Below are positions 23,101-32,231 of a stretch of 64,000 nucleotides of DNA, one piece after another. The notes below the pieces were generated by a model. It was not told the origin of the DNA, searched no databases, and worked only from the letters and a program-made list of their open reading frames with translations. This stretch comes from Mrakia gelida. Taxonomy: Eukaryota > Basidiomycota > Tremellomycetes > Cystofilobasidiales > Mrakiaceae. A program made the translations under genes and the position numbers. The stretch lies in NCBI GenBank assembly GCA_024345305.1, contig BRON01000005.1:1-64000 (forward strand), given 5' to 3'. Every line of letters begins with the position of its first letter. The stretch's first letter is position 1.

Positions 23101-24488
23101 AGGATCTCGATCTAGTCCAAGGAGACTTCAAGACGGCGTTCCTCACAGCAGACCTAGTCGAAACGGTCTTCATGGAACAGCCAACAGGGTACGAACAAAA
23201 GGGAGCCGACAAGAAGAAACTCGTCGCGCATCTCCTCAAGGCCCTATACGGACTCAAACAATCGCCACTCGCGTTCTACAATCACTCCTCAAAGTTCTTT
23301 CAAACTCAACTCAATCTCCATCCACTCGAAGCGGACCCTTGCATCTACATAGGGCATAGGAAGGGACGACGGATCATGCTGGTCCAGTACGTTGACGACT
23401 TCGTCGCCGCAGGAGACAAGGAGGATTTGGAGTGGGTCATGACGGAGATCCAGAAGGAATTCAAGATCGACGACAGAGGAGACCTCAACCCAGGAACCAT
23501 CCTCGGAATCGACGTTACGAGGGACCGCAAGGCGGGGACAATGGACCTCAGCCAGAAACGATACGTTCAAACGGTCCTCGAACGATTCAACATGGTCGAC
23601 GCAAAATCAAACAAGGTTCCGATGGACGACTTTAGGCAACAGTCGGTCCAATCGGAGGATTCGGGATCAGAGAAGCTGGACGGAGTACCCTACCTCGAAG
23701 CGGTGGGATCGTTGATGTACCTCCAAGTCTGCACTCGACCGGACATCGCCTTCGCCGTCGGAGTTCTCAGCCGATTCAGCTCGGACCCAAGAAGGGTTCA
23801 CTGGGGAGCAGTCAAGAAGGTCATGCGATACCTACAAGGATCAGCAGACACGTCGCTTCAACTTGGAGGACACTCGGACGCTCCAATCGCAGAACTATGG
23901 ACCGACTCCGACTACGCCGGAGACACGGAATCAAGACGATCAACAACAGGATTCGTCGTCAAGGTATTTGGATCCACAGTCATCTGGGCAAGTCGACGCC
24001 AAAAGGCAATCAGTCTCTCTTCTCTTGAAGCAGAGTACATCGCTCTCTCCGCAGGATGCCGGAACCTCAGATGGGTCGCCAAGATCCTCGCTGAACTCGG
24101 ATACGACACCGGATCGATCCCAGTAAACGTAGACAACCAAGGAGCCATCGAAACAACCAAGAACGGTTCTCACTCGGAGAAGACCAAGCACATCGACGTC
24201 GCGTACAAATACGGACGAGAGGCCCAACAGAGAGGATTCATCAAGCTCACTTACTGTCCCACCGAGGACATGCAGGCAGATATCCTCACCAAGGCTCTCG
24301 GAGTCGAAAAGCTCGAACGGTTCAAGAAATCGCTCAACATCCAGAAGGAAGCCACGCGCGCGATCAAAAGACCAGCGGAGACATGGATGGAAACCCGCAG
24401 AGGGGGAAATGAAGGAAGGACTCTCAGCTCGTCGAGTGGGAGTGTTGGAAGGTGGCGACTCGCAGAGAGATCTTACGTAGTAGCTTAG
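20106..24488 (+). CDS. Copia gag-pol polyprotein
   Basis: Single frame of 1460 codons. N-terminal Gag of the UBN2 type (KLTALDGTNYETW near residue 20), zinc knuckle CHHCNKVGHFKLEC near residue 240, aspartic protease DSGASNH near 325, GAG-pre-integrase block LHRRLGHAS, integrase Cys pair CVPC and catalytic region with HTDLAGPM, SDNGGEY and HTPQQNGKAER, reverse transcriptase with RWVYALKKG, QGDFKTAFL, LYGLKQSP and the YVDD catalytic box, and RNase H with WTDSDYAGD, SSLEAEYIAL, DNQGAI and ADILTKAL. No stop or frameshift. The order INT before RT defines copia rather than gypsy. The last 15 codons lie inside the 3' LTR. There is no Gag/Pol frameshift, so Gag must come from proteolysis or RNA processing. 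Confidence 0.97.
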   Translation: MSSNYSKKLDHKLFKLTALDGTNYETWSVRMEIAFGEAGIKPVVLGTKTRPNLTPEIMEKDTTGQEVVKQQNNVKDIEEWDLMDEFALHRIQMAVSDRELPRIRNCKHAKEAWDLLRKTHKVEGGAGEVMAIRRMRDLKMEEGEPVQEYIDEFQRIIDDMSALGLNIPDRMSSMFFLSGLPASLEQFIQHQTLQAQESKQELNPTAVATSLLIHVRTHESLKPTGTSSSKETALLVDKRTAKCHHCNKVGHFKLECWELNGGKPTGQGQGGKGRKFGKGKKENKGNWKDREEAHLVDYGLQAGSDIATSAQALFAQTKHGYIADSGASNHIVGDRERFVTYKAHNGTVTTANGSIVQILGIGSIHLQTTVKGSRKAFTISDVYHIPGFSNLISIGQLGNKGVETRFPSKGTTQTNKRCQFLRDGSLFMEGKEVSKNLYMLDVSDFKGVGSGGEDVALAATGVDKIEVLHRRLGHASISAMEELSRQKLLPTFTKKDIIGFKERICVPCVEGKQHRTPFPTSTTKTTSPLELVHTDLAGPMPIASAQGMRYMMTIWDDFSNYHWSFALKRKSETLATFITWRKREEKRTNHVVKRIRSDNGGEYTSKDYEFYLRDEGITKETTIPHTPQQNGKAERGMRTIEEKITCALRDARDLDGSYWAEAMNYATYTINRIPSSSVNSQTPYQAYYKRKPDLTAMRTFGALAYALNLQKIKHQPKSIKCIFLGYGDLNGKKAYRLQVHGDPKRSILHSRDVIFDETRGVHQTVELPGMGQAGIKEDHKEEEEEEKELEEDKGEEQHLLKSNQQDPVRGTEARKPNPSRVKHSYTYEPIIDEPAVDLSGSYGRGQRNKKPFTGTGDSARFVQTDYDITDFISEDFAGHAQATQPKLEDLPPPSVPDTYGEAMASEHAYFWREAMDEEMESMEGNGVFELTELPSGSKTVRGRWVYALKKGADGRITRFKARWVAKGFSQQEGVDYVETYAPVSKLNSLRIVLAIAASEDLDLVQGDFKTAFLTADLVETVFMEQPTGYEQKGADKKKLVAHLLKALYGLKQSPLAFYNHSSKFFQTQLNLHPLEADPCIYIGHRKGRRIMLVQYVDDFVAAGDKEDLEWVMTEIQKEFKIDDRGDLNPGTILGIDVTRDRKAGTMDLSQKRYVQTVLERFNMVDAKSNKVPMDDFRQQSVQSEDSGSEKLDGVPYLEAVGSLMYLQVCTRPDIAFAVGVLSRFSSDPRRVHWGAVKKVMRYLQGSADTSLQLGGHSDAPIAELWTDSDYAGDTESRRSTTGFVVKVFGSTVIWASRRQKAISLSSLEAEYIALSAGCRNLRWVAKILAELGYDTGSIPVNVDNQGAIETTKNGSHSEKTKHIDVAYKYGREAQQRGFIKLTYCPTEDMQADILTKALGVEKLERFKKSLNIQKEATRAIKRPAETWMETRRGGNEGRTLSSSSGSVGRWRLAERSYVVA
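24431..24442 (+). other. Putative polypurine tract
   Basis: GTCGAGTGGGAG directly before the 3' LTR, the expected plus-strand priming position. It is short and interrupted; a longer purine run (AGAGGGGGAAATGAAGGAAGGA) lies about 45 bases upstream. Confidence 0.4.
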
Positions 24489-24669
24489 TAACGCGTCTCG
24501 TTCAGTCCCCTTGGTAGTAACCATTCTTCGTAAACAGCTTTGTAAGCTACCTTCAGATCACGTGACCATTTCCATAGTATATAAACCTTTCGAGTAGCTA
24601 GCTTTATACAATAAGCTTTGAACCACATCCTGCAGACATCCCTAAGCTCAAGTGGACGACCCAACAACA
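24443..24669 (+). repeat. 3' LTR
   Basis: Identical to the 5' LTR at 19833-20059. Supplies the stop codon of gag-pol at 24486-24488. Confidence 0.96.
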
Positions 24670-24674
24670 TCTTG
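24670..24674. other. Target-site duplication, right copy
   Basis: TCTTG after the 3' LTR, matching 19828-19832. Confidence 0.95.
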
Positions 24675-25615
24675 ATCGCTTCCTTCTTTCCGTTTCCTTA
24701 CCCTCATCTGTAGTAGCTGTAGCGGTAGTAGCTCCCTCTCATCCCTCCGTCGCCTCTGACGTTATCATGCATGCATGCCTGCTCTGCGCTTCTCCCTCTT
24801 CCTCGTTAGCACGAAAGGACGTCGCGCGTCTCTCAGTTTCCATTGCTCAGTCTTGGCTCTGTCTTCTTCAAGCAGCGGAGGTTGCGACCAGATCCAGTGG
24901 TTGAACCTCTATATGAGAGCAGCGGCTGGCACGTGAGAGAGGGGTGGCGAGGGGAGGAAAGAGTGTCGGATGCGAAGGAGGGAAGGACGACGCGTCAAGC
25001 GAGATCGAGGATCGAAATCAAAAACAAAGCAGGAGGGGAGGGCCAAAGACGGGAGAGATTTAAGAGAACGAGGTGATAGGAGTAACAAGTGCGAGTGCGC
25101 CGGGGCTAAGCAGCGTCAGTGGAATGAACAGCGTGAGGAGTATAGGAAAACGGCGAGTGAAAGCAAAGAGGCGCGGTCGAGGGAGGCGAATCAGAAACGA
25201 ACCCTCTCCCTCGCTTCCTGACCTCTCTCTCCTCGCACTATCCCTCCCATGCGCTACCTAATAACAGCCCGCTCGACGACCCTCTCACGACTCCTTTGTG
25301 TTCAGCGCGACGGGGAAAGAGCAAACGAGGCGAGGACGTCGCGTCGTCCTTTGGCTCGAAGGAACGCACGAACGAAAGAAGATGGAGAGCAGGCATGCAT
25401 GATAACGTAAAAAGGAAGAGAGAAGAGTTCAGAAAAGCTACTACTAAAGGTGAGCGAGATGTAGATTGTAAAGGAGAGCAAGAGAGGTGGGGTATAGATC
25501 GAGACGAGAAACTGAAGAAGAAAAGGAAACGCAAACGCAAAAGAACCCGAGAACAGAACAGAAAAACGAACGCGTCTCGCAACGAGAGATGGGAACAAAA
25601 GGAGTCGAAGGGATC
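24675..25615. other. Intergenic with divergent inverted repeat
   Basis: No gene recognised. ACGTTATCATGCATGC..CTGCTCT at 24759-24785 recurs inverted at 25386-25408, lacking one GCAT unit. TAGTAGC occurs upstream of both in the same relative place, and weaker similarity (CTTC.., AAAGGACG..CGCG) continues beyond. The right arm lies in the 3' region of the epsin gene. Confidence 0.55.
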
Positions 25616-28470
25616 TTAGAAATCCACCAAGTTCCCACTCTGCTGCTGCTGCTGGGGTTGTTGGGAAGGCGATCCTCGTCCGAAAGGGTTGTTGACTCCT
25701 GTGTTCTGTCCAACGAGACGCGCTCCTGGGACTCGAAGGGATCCGATGTTTCCGAAGGTGTCAAGGCCGTCCTCCCTGCACACACAAGCCAAACAGCAAA
25801 CGAAGAGGAGGCGGTCAGCTCAGGCTAGAGTTCGAGGAAGCGAACCGAAAACAAGAAACGCGTCGAGCCAACTCACCTTCCATTCGCCAACAACGCCGCG
25901 AGCCTCGCGTTCTCTCCATCGCTCTTCGTCGGTCTCTGCTGCCTCGCTGGAGAAGGAGGAGCTTGCTGAGGTGGAGGGTTCTGGAAGATGGGTGTCGAGA
26001 CGGGTTGAGGAGCTGGAGAGGGAGGGAGGTACTGTTGCTGAGGCTGCTGTTGTTGAGGTTGGAATCCCATCGCGAACGGGTTGTTCGATCCGTAGCCTGT
26101 AGGTTGAGCGACGAGTCGTTGCTGCTGCTGCTGAGCCTCGAGTTGTTGTTGGTAGAGGTAAGCTTGTTGAGCTGCTGCTTGTTCTCGAGCGAGTTGGTCT
26201 TGCTGGGCTTGGTACTGCGACGCGACGAAGAGGTGAGGGAGGGAAAGGGTCAGCGTTCGAGAGGTGGGAGAAGAGATCGAGAGGTGGAGAGAGAGACGAA
26301 CCTGCATCTGGAGGTACTGCTGCTGAGCTTGAGCCTGTTGCTGTTCGAGCATCTGCTGCTGTTGTTGTTGGTAGAAAGGCTGAGGCGGAAGGAGACGTCG
26401 CGAGAACGAGCGAGGTCAGCTCAAACTTGAAGACCGTGTTGAGTACGAGCCAGACGAGTGTGCGCTCGACTCACGTTGAACTGAGAACCCTGTCCAAAGC
26501 TCGTGTCGACCAACGGCCATCCTCCCGTCGGCTGAGGCTGCTGCTGGTTGAACGAGGTCTGCTGAGCGAACAGGTCGGGTTGCTGGTAGGCGTTGTTTCC
26601 TTGCCTGCGAGAGCGAACGTCAAACGAAAGCGATATAATGGTCAGCGAGGTGAGCGGGACGTGTAAGCAGAGAGGGAAGAGGAAAGGAGAACCCACATCT
26701 GCAGCGAATCGTCGAACAGAGCTCTCGAGTTCTGCTCGTCCAGCTTTCGGATCCTCTCGTCCTCCTCTCGCTTCCGATCCCGCTCCTCCTTCTCCGACAT
26801 CTCCAGCACCTTGGCGAGTTCCGACTCCCTGCAGCCACGGGAACAGCAAAGATCGTTCGAGTCAGCTTCGTTTCGAGGGAGTTGCGAGCTCGTCGAAGCT
26901 CATTCGTTCGAGCTCGCTCCCCTTCCCTTCCCTCCTTCCAGCCCGAGCTCAAACCCTCCAAGAACCGAGCACGACACATTTGGGGACTCACTCCTTCTCT
27001 CTCCTCTTCCGAGATCCATCGTCATCTGCACTCAGACTCTCCCTGATAGCCTTCTGAAGATCGTCGTCCTCGTTCCTCGTTGGCTTCCGTCGTTGAACCT
27101 CGACCGGACGTCTGCTTCGAGAAGGGCCATCCACGAACGGATCAGCAGGTTGTTCTCTCCCAAGTCTCACTCTCCGCCCTCTCCAGTCCATCTTCTCCCT
27201 TCTGCGGCAGCTCAGGAAGACGGGACGAGACGAGGGACCGACCTGTGGACGTTCTCGTTATCCTCCTCTTCCGACCTCCTCTGAACCCCAGCCATTCGAT
27301 CCTGCATGGCTCCTCGAGACCGACGCTCCTGTCGAAGTCGCTCCTCGTCTTGCAGGAGGTTGGTGATGTCCTTGGCTCTGCGAACGAGTGAAGAGGGAGG
27401 AGAAGTCGGAGAAGGTGAGCTCAAGCGGAAGGGACGAGTCGCCGGAGCTGAACGGATGAAAGGGACGTACTTTTGTCGAACGTTGGCTCCCACGTCCTTG
27501 TCCAGATCGTCGATGTACACGAACTCCTTGAGCGTTCTGGTGAAGGAAATGAAGCGAACAAGGTCAGCGTTCGTTCGACCTCGGGCGAGAGCCAATCGCT
27601 TCGAACTGCCAGCTCGACGTTGTTTGGGAGGGGAAGGGAAAGAGACGCACTTGATGATGTAGAGGTTGTCCTTGAAGTAGATGACGACGTTCTCTGATCC
27701 AGCATGGAGGCAGTAGTCGAGGAGAGTGAGAGCCTGTAGTCGCGAAGAGGATGGAGCGTCAGCTCGAACGAAGGAAAGGGAGGAGAGGAGGAAGGGAAGG
27801 AGGAGATTGTTGGCTGACCTTGAAGACGTGTCTCCAGTTCTTCCCCTTGTCGTTCAGCCTCTTGTCGAGCATCTCCATAACCTCAACAAAGTCACTCCTG
27901 TAGACCAGAGATGTTCGAGGTCAGCTCAGCGCCGACGAGGGAGGTGAGGGAGGGAGAGGGGACGAACTGGTTGTAGGTGAGCTGAGCGATCTCGTTCATC
28001 TGAGTTCCAGATGGACCCCAAGCATCGTTCGAAGTAGCTTCACGAACTTTGGTCTGAGAAGATAGAGCATACAACGAGAAGGTCAGCTTTGTCTCTCTTC
28101 TCTGGTGCTCTTCCTCGAGCTGACTCGCTCCGTCGGACGTCACCCATCCTCCTTTCCTCCTCCCCTTCCCTCCCTCGGCCCCTTCGTCGCCTTAGAAACA
28201 CCTTCCAAGAGCCACAAACGCACCTGAGTATCCGAGTACCCCTTCGTATAGTTCTTTGCTACCCTGAGAGCTCCTTTTCCACTGTAGAAACGAGGGAGGA
28301 TGGACGAGTTGAAGCAGTGCACGCGGGAGGGAGGAGGAGCGAGAGAGGAGAGGAGAGGGAGGAGTGGGTCGAGCGAAGGAAGGCATCAGTAAGAGCTCGC
28401 TGGGTTCCTGCTGAGGCTGTGGCAGCAAAAAGGGATTCTGGACTGACAAGGACTGTATTGATGAACTCAT
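25616..28470 (-). CDS. ENT1/ENT2-like: Epsin (ENTH-domain endocytic adaptor, Ent1/Ent2 type)
   Basis: Multi-exon gene from the ATG 28470-28468 to TAA 25618-25616. The ENTH domain is spelled over several exons: KGALRVAKNYTKGYSDTQ, EATSNDAWGPSGTQMNEIA, WRHVFK, ALTLLDYCLHAGSENVV, TLKEFVYIDDLDKDVG, AKDITNLLQDEERLRQERR. ENTH domains bind PtdIns(4,5)P2 and bend the plasma membrane during clathrin-mediated endocytosis. Two ubiquitin-interacting motifs follow (DDDLQKAIRESLSADD and ELAKVLEMSEKEE), then a long Gln-rich tail with two NPF tripeptides (NNPFAMG, NNPFGRG) for EH-domain partners, ending QSGNLVDF, a likely clathrin-box-like end. Only about six codons precede the first ENTH exon, so exon 1 is short and its donor is non-standard (GTCCTT); the start is the least certain point. 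A broken copy of its tail lies at 14690-15005. Confidence 0.93.
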
Positions 28471-28649
28471 AAGAGCTGAACGAGAAAAGAAGAGAGAAGA
28501 GAGAAGGGAAGGGGGAGGATGGGCGTTTGGACGAACCTCGCCTGCCCTGCGACTCATCGCTCGTCACCCTTCGCCCTTCCGCGGATTCGGGAGAGCTCGC
28601 CTCTTGACTCCCAACCACGACAAGCTCGATCCATCGAGATCTGGAGATA

Positions 28650-29231
28650 ATGGCCACCGACTTCTGCTTCGCTCAAATCTGCACGTTCCTCTGTCTCGCC
28701 TGCGATGGCTTCCTCCAAGACTGCTCGACGCTGAGTGCGACCTCTTCCTCCCTTCGCTCTCTTTCCCTCCTCGAACTGTTCGCTTACAGCTTCTTGCGCT
28801 TTCTTCTTCTCCTCTTCTTCTCCTCTAGGTCCAACGTGAGCTCCTCTTCCTTCCCTTCCTCGGGCGAGGCTCTCTATCTCGCAGAGAGCAGCTCTATCGC
28901 CGGCGGAGCTCGTCCCGACCTCGACCTCGCTTCCTTCCCTCGTTCCCTCGCTCACTCCCTGCCCTCATTCTTTCCTCATATCCTACTCAGGTGGTCCAAC
29001 CACATCTGCCACTGCTGCACTCAACCCTGCCCTTCCTTACGTCCTGGAAACTCGACCATGGACGGACTAGGAGACGATGAAGCCGACGCTCTTCTCGACC
29101 CAGCTCCTCCGGAGGTCGTCGCCCAACGGAGGATCGTAGATGCTCAGCCTGATGCCGGAAAGGCCATGACTTCCAAGACGACATCGAATCAACCGTCTTA
29201 CGGTGCTACGGACGGTGGAACTGCTTCCTAG
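28650..29231 (+). CDS. Small cysteine-rich protein, unknown function
   Basis: Starts at the ATG 28650 (MATDFCFAQICTFLCLACDG, four Cys in 20 residues) and ends at TAG 29229-29231. The last exon, from about 28991, codes WSNHICHCCTQPC and then an acidic tail (GDDEADALLDPAPP). The sequence between reads as introns; a junction of A|GTCCAAC|GTGG, using a 7-base exon at about 28830-28836, would keep frame. Clustered Cys at the start suggests a palmitoylated membrane-associated peptide; this is inference. It is divergent from epsin with 179 bases between start codons, so the two probably share a promoter region. Confidence 0.55.
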   Translation: MATDFCFAQICTFLCLACDGFLQDCSTLSATSSSLRSLSLLELFAYSFLRFLLLLFFSSRSNVSSSSFPSSGEALYLAESSSIAGGARPDLDLASFPRSLAHSLPSFFPHILLRWSNHICHCCTQPCPSLRPGNSTMDGLGDDEADALLDPAPPEVVAQRRIVDAQPDAGKAMTSKTTSNQPSYGATDGGTAS

Positions 29232-29628
29232 GCTGGGATACGGGAGGGAGTTGATGTCGCTTTGGTTTCGGTGAGTGCTCGTCTTCGCTCCTGCTCCTGC
29301 TCCTTCCCTCGTCCTTCTTGTTTCAAGCTGACGAGCTGCTCTCTCTTCGCCATCCGTTCCCTTCTCAGTCATCCTCTACTCCAAAGTCCTTGTCCCGCTG
29401 CTTCTTCGGCGAGGGCCCTCGACGAACGCGTCGCTCAATCACGACCAAACTCCTTTCGGTTTTTCCCTCTCCCCTCGCTCGACCAGATCTTCGCGATCCA
29501 ACACACGCTACTTTACGAATCTCTTTTATGACTGCTGACGACTCTGCTTGGTACGAAAGGAGATCTCGTCGCGTCAGAAAGCGAAGATCAGTCGCGTTCG
29601 ACGCGTCGCCTCCCCAAACCAATTCGAA
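29232..29628. other. Intergenic, no gene recognised
   Basis: Short region between the Cys-rich gene and the next start; likely 3' UTR and promoter. Confidence 0.4.
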
Positions 29629-31931
29629 ATGAGAAGCCCCCAGGTGAGTTCTGCTTCCGTCTTCCTTCCGGATCTCGAAGAGGGGCTCTGTGTACATTGA
29701 ACTCAACAGCGAAGCTGACCCCTCTCGCTTCCTTCCTCGCTCTCGTTTCGAACCAACCATCGCCCCCCTCCCAACGTCCATCTTCTCCCAACAGCTCTCA
29801 CCCACCGCTCTCTCGCAACGTCACACCCACCTACCCATCCACTTCTCCCTACAGAAGATGTTTCCACTCTCCTTCTCTCCTTCATTCTCTCCTCATCAGA
29901 ACCAAAGCACCACTTCCTCCTCCTCTCGTCGACAACTCCACCATCCTCAAGCTCTCCTCCCACCTCCTCCTCCTCCAGCTCGACTCTCCTCCATCACCAA
30001 CCTCGTCAACGCACCAGCACCAGCACCCCAGCCTCTCCCTCTCCTTCCCAAGCAAGCTCTTTTCCCACCTCCAGCTCCTTCATCGAACAAGACCAAGAAA
30101 CAGAAACAGATCAAGCAACACCCTCTCCTCCGCTGCGACCTCACCATCCTCCAACTCATCCAGGACCACATCGCATCGCTCGAGGATCACGTCGCTTGGA
30201 GTCGAGTATGCAGGAAGATGAGAGGGTTCTATGCTGGAGATGAAGCGGGAGTTGAAGCGTTCTGGAGCAAGGCGTTGTTGGTGAAGGAGGGGTGGGGGGT
30301 GAGTGGCTCGTCTTCATCTCTCATCCCTCGTCTCTCTCCCTTCCTTCCTCTCCTTCCCTTCGACCTCTCGACCCCACTCTCTCTCCACTGCTGACTCTCC
30401 CCTTTCTCGTTTCGTTCTCCTCGCCAGCTTCCCTCCCAATCTTCTCCCCTTCCCACCAGCCCATTCCTCACCCTCCTCCTGCACCTCACCCACCGCCGAA
30501 CCTGCTCGCTCGAAGTCCTCCGACCATGGAAGTACGGTCCTCCACCCAAGGCAGAGAGGCTGTTCGATTTGAGAGGGGAGTGGATAAGGCTTTGTGGGTC
30601 GAATGGAGAGGAGGACGGAGTTTGGCCGCCGTTCGCGACGACGCGTGAGTGACTCGCGTCCTTTCGCTCTTTCCCGCTCGCTTTCGTTCGCTCGTCCCGC
30701 TCACACTCACCCTCCCCTATTCCCACCCCTTCTGTTCTACCTCTCAGCTCCCCACTCGCACTATCACCACCCCCACCTCCAACCAAACTCCTTCCTCTCC
30801 GACCTCTCTCTCCCTCTCTCCCCTCCTCCTCCCTCCTCTTCGTCCTCCCTCTTCGAGCAAATCACCATCATCGCCTCCGACGACTCTTCCATCCCCGTTT
30901 CCAACCACTCGAGTTTCTTAAATCAGCTGGCGACCTGGCCTGCGAGGGAGGTGGTGGAGGTGGAGTTTGTTTGGGATCGAGAGACTACGAGGGAGGCGAA
31001 CGCGACGACGAGCACGATTGGGAGAGTTGGGAAGAAGGGTCATAGTCACAGGAAGAAGGCTGTCGCTGAGGATGCGAGTGGTGGAGGAGCGGGAGGAGAC
31101 AAGAAGGAAGCCTGGAACGGGCTCTCGAACGGACGCGTCGTCGTTGTCGTTGGGAAGAAGGGGAGTGGGAGGTCGATTACGGTTCAGGCGCTTTTGGAGG
31201 GGATGGTTGATTAGTGAGTGGACTCACGAATCCTCGCCGAGTGAGGGGGTGGGTGAGAGGGGAGAGCGAAACGAAACGTGACTGACGCGACGTTTGGCGT
31301 TTTGCGTTTCGGTTCGGCAGCTGGAGAGCAGAACTAGTCTGGGAGGAGACTCGCTCGCTGGTGAAGAAGTTCCCTGGGCTGGATAGGAGGACGAGTGAGC
31401 AGAGGCTTGAGAGGGGGGGTTGGAATAAATGTGAGTGGAGTCGCGTCGGGTTGTCGCGTTTTGGGTTGAGCGAGAACCGAACGAACGAACTGACTTGTTT
31501 GTCATTTGGTTGGGTGCGTTTTGGGTGTTCCTAGTCCTGGGCCGAATCCGAAAAGACCTCGGACGATGGGCTTGGTTGAGAGATCAAGTGTTTGTCTCAT
31601 CCCACTCTTTCCTTACTTTCGTTTCGTTCGACGCGTTTCGTTTCGCTGACCGTCTCCCTCCCTTCTCCCTCTCGTTTCTCAACTCCGGTCGCTCAGCATC
31701 TTCGCAGGCTTCACTCCCTCCCTCTCTCACCCAACCGGTCGACTCACAGCTCATCTCGTTTCGAAGGAGAGGATCGAGTCTTTCTACCCTTCTTCGTCGC
31801 CTGAGCCTGAGTTGGGTCGCGTTGAAGGGAGGGAGGGGGTTCGTGGTAAGGAGGGAGAAGATGGGAGTGGGGATGGAGGGGAGGCGGTGGTTGGGTTCGA
31901 GGCTGGAGAGGGAGGGGAGAGGGAGTGGTGA
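29629..31931 (+). CDS. Multi-exon protein of unknown function with F-box-like N-terminal segment
   Basis: Exons joined in phase: 29629-29643 (MRSPQ), 29855-30298, 30428-30644, 30748-31213, 31321-31430, 31535-31589, 31697-31931. After a Pro/Ser-rich start, exon 2 has a helical block (LLRCDLTILQLIQDHIASL..WSRVCRKMRGF..FWSKALL) that loosely resembles an F-box, though it lacks a clear LPxE motif. Exon 3 contains PWKYGPPPKAERLFDLRG and GVWPPFATT. Exon 4 has a basic, low-complexity insert ending NGRVVVVVGKKGSGRS, superficially like a P-loop. The last exons read YWRAELVWEETRSLVKKF and VIFAGFTPSLSHPTGR. I do not recognise the family; ubiquitin-ligase adaptor is a weak guess. Exact 3' end may differ if the GTAAGG near 31850 is used as a donor. 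Confidence 0.65.
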
Positions 31932-32231
31932 GGAGGAGCGGAGGGAGGGAGGAAGGGACGCGTCGAGGGAGCTGCTGGAGTCGAGCTTTGCTTGAGAGGT
32001 GTTGCTTTTTGTTTTTGCTTGCTTGCTTTGGTGATGGAGTCTACGTGCTTGCTTCTTTCGGTTGATCTCCCTTGGGAAAGAAAGGCGAGACCTCGTCGTC
32101 TCGAGACCTCCTTCCCTTCTCGCCGTTCGAACGGACCGAAGAGAGATACACGCAAAAGAAAACACTTGATACGATCGAGCTATAGTATCCAAAGATGAGC
32201 AAAAGGGAAAGCAAAAGGCAGGTGTACGAAT
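31932..32231. other. Intergenic between convergent genes
   Basis: Holds the 3' ends of the flanking convergent genes; no other feature seen. Confidence 0.5.

Larger units (their letters stand above)
19833..24669 (+). mobile_element. Complete Ty1/copia LTR retrotransposon
   Basis: Element of 4837 bases with two LTRs of 227 bases that I find identical base for base, starting TGTTGG and ending CCAACAACA, flanked by a TCTTG duplication. It contains one uninterrupted gag-pol frame in the copia order protease, integrase, reverse transcriptase, RNase H, a putative primer-binding site and a purine-rich tract. Identical LTRs and an open frame indicate a very recent insertion, so the element is probably competent to move. 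There is no env-like frame. Confidence 0.97.

Noticed and set aside
19833..24669. Gypsy-type or endogenous-virus origin of the element
   Set aside because: Integrase lies before reverse transcriptase and there is no env-like frame, so it is copia.
31080..31200. VVVVVGKKGSGRS as a real P-loop NTPase
   Set aside because: It lacks Walker B and other NTPase motifs and sits in a low-complexity stretch; kept only as a remark.
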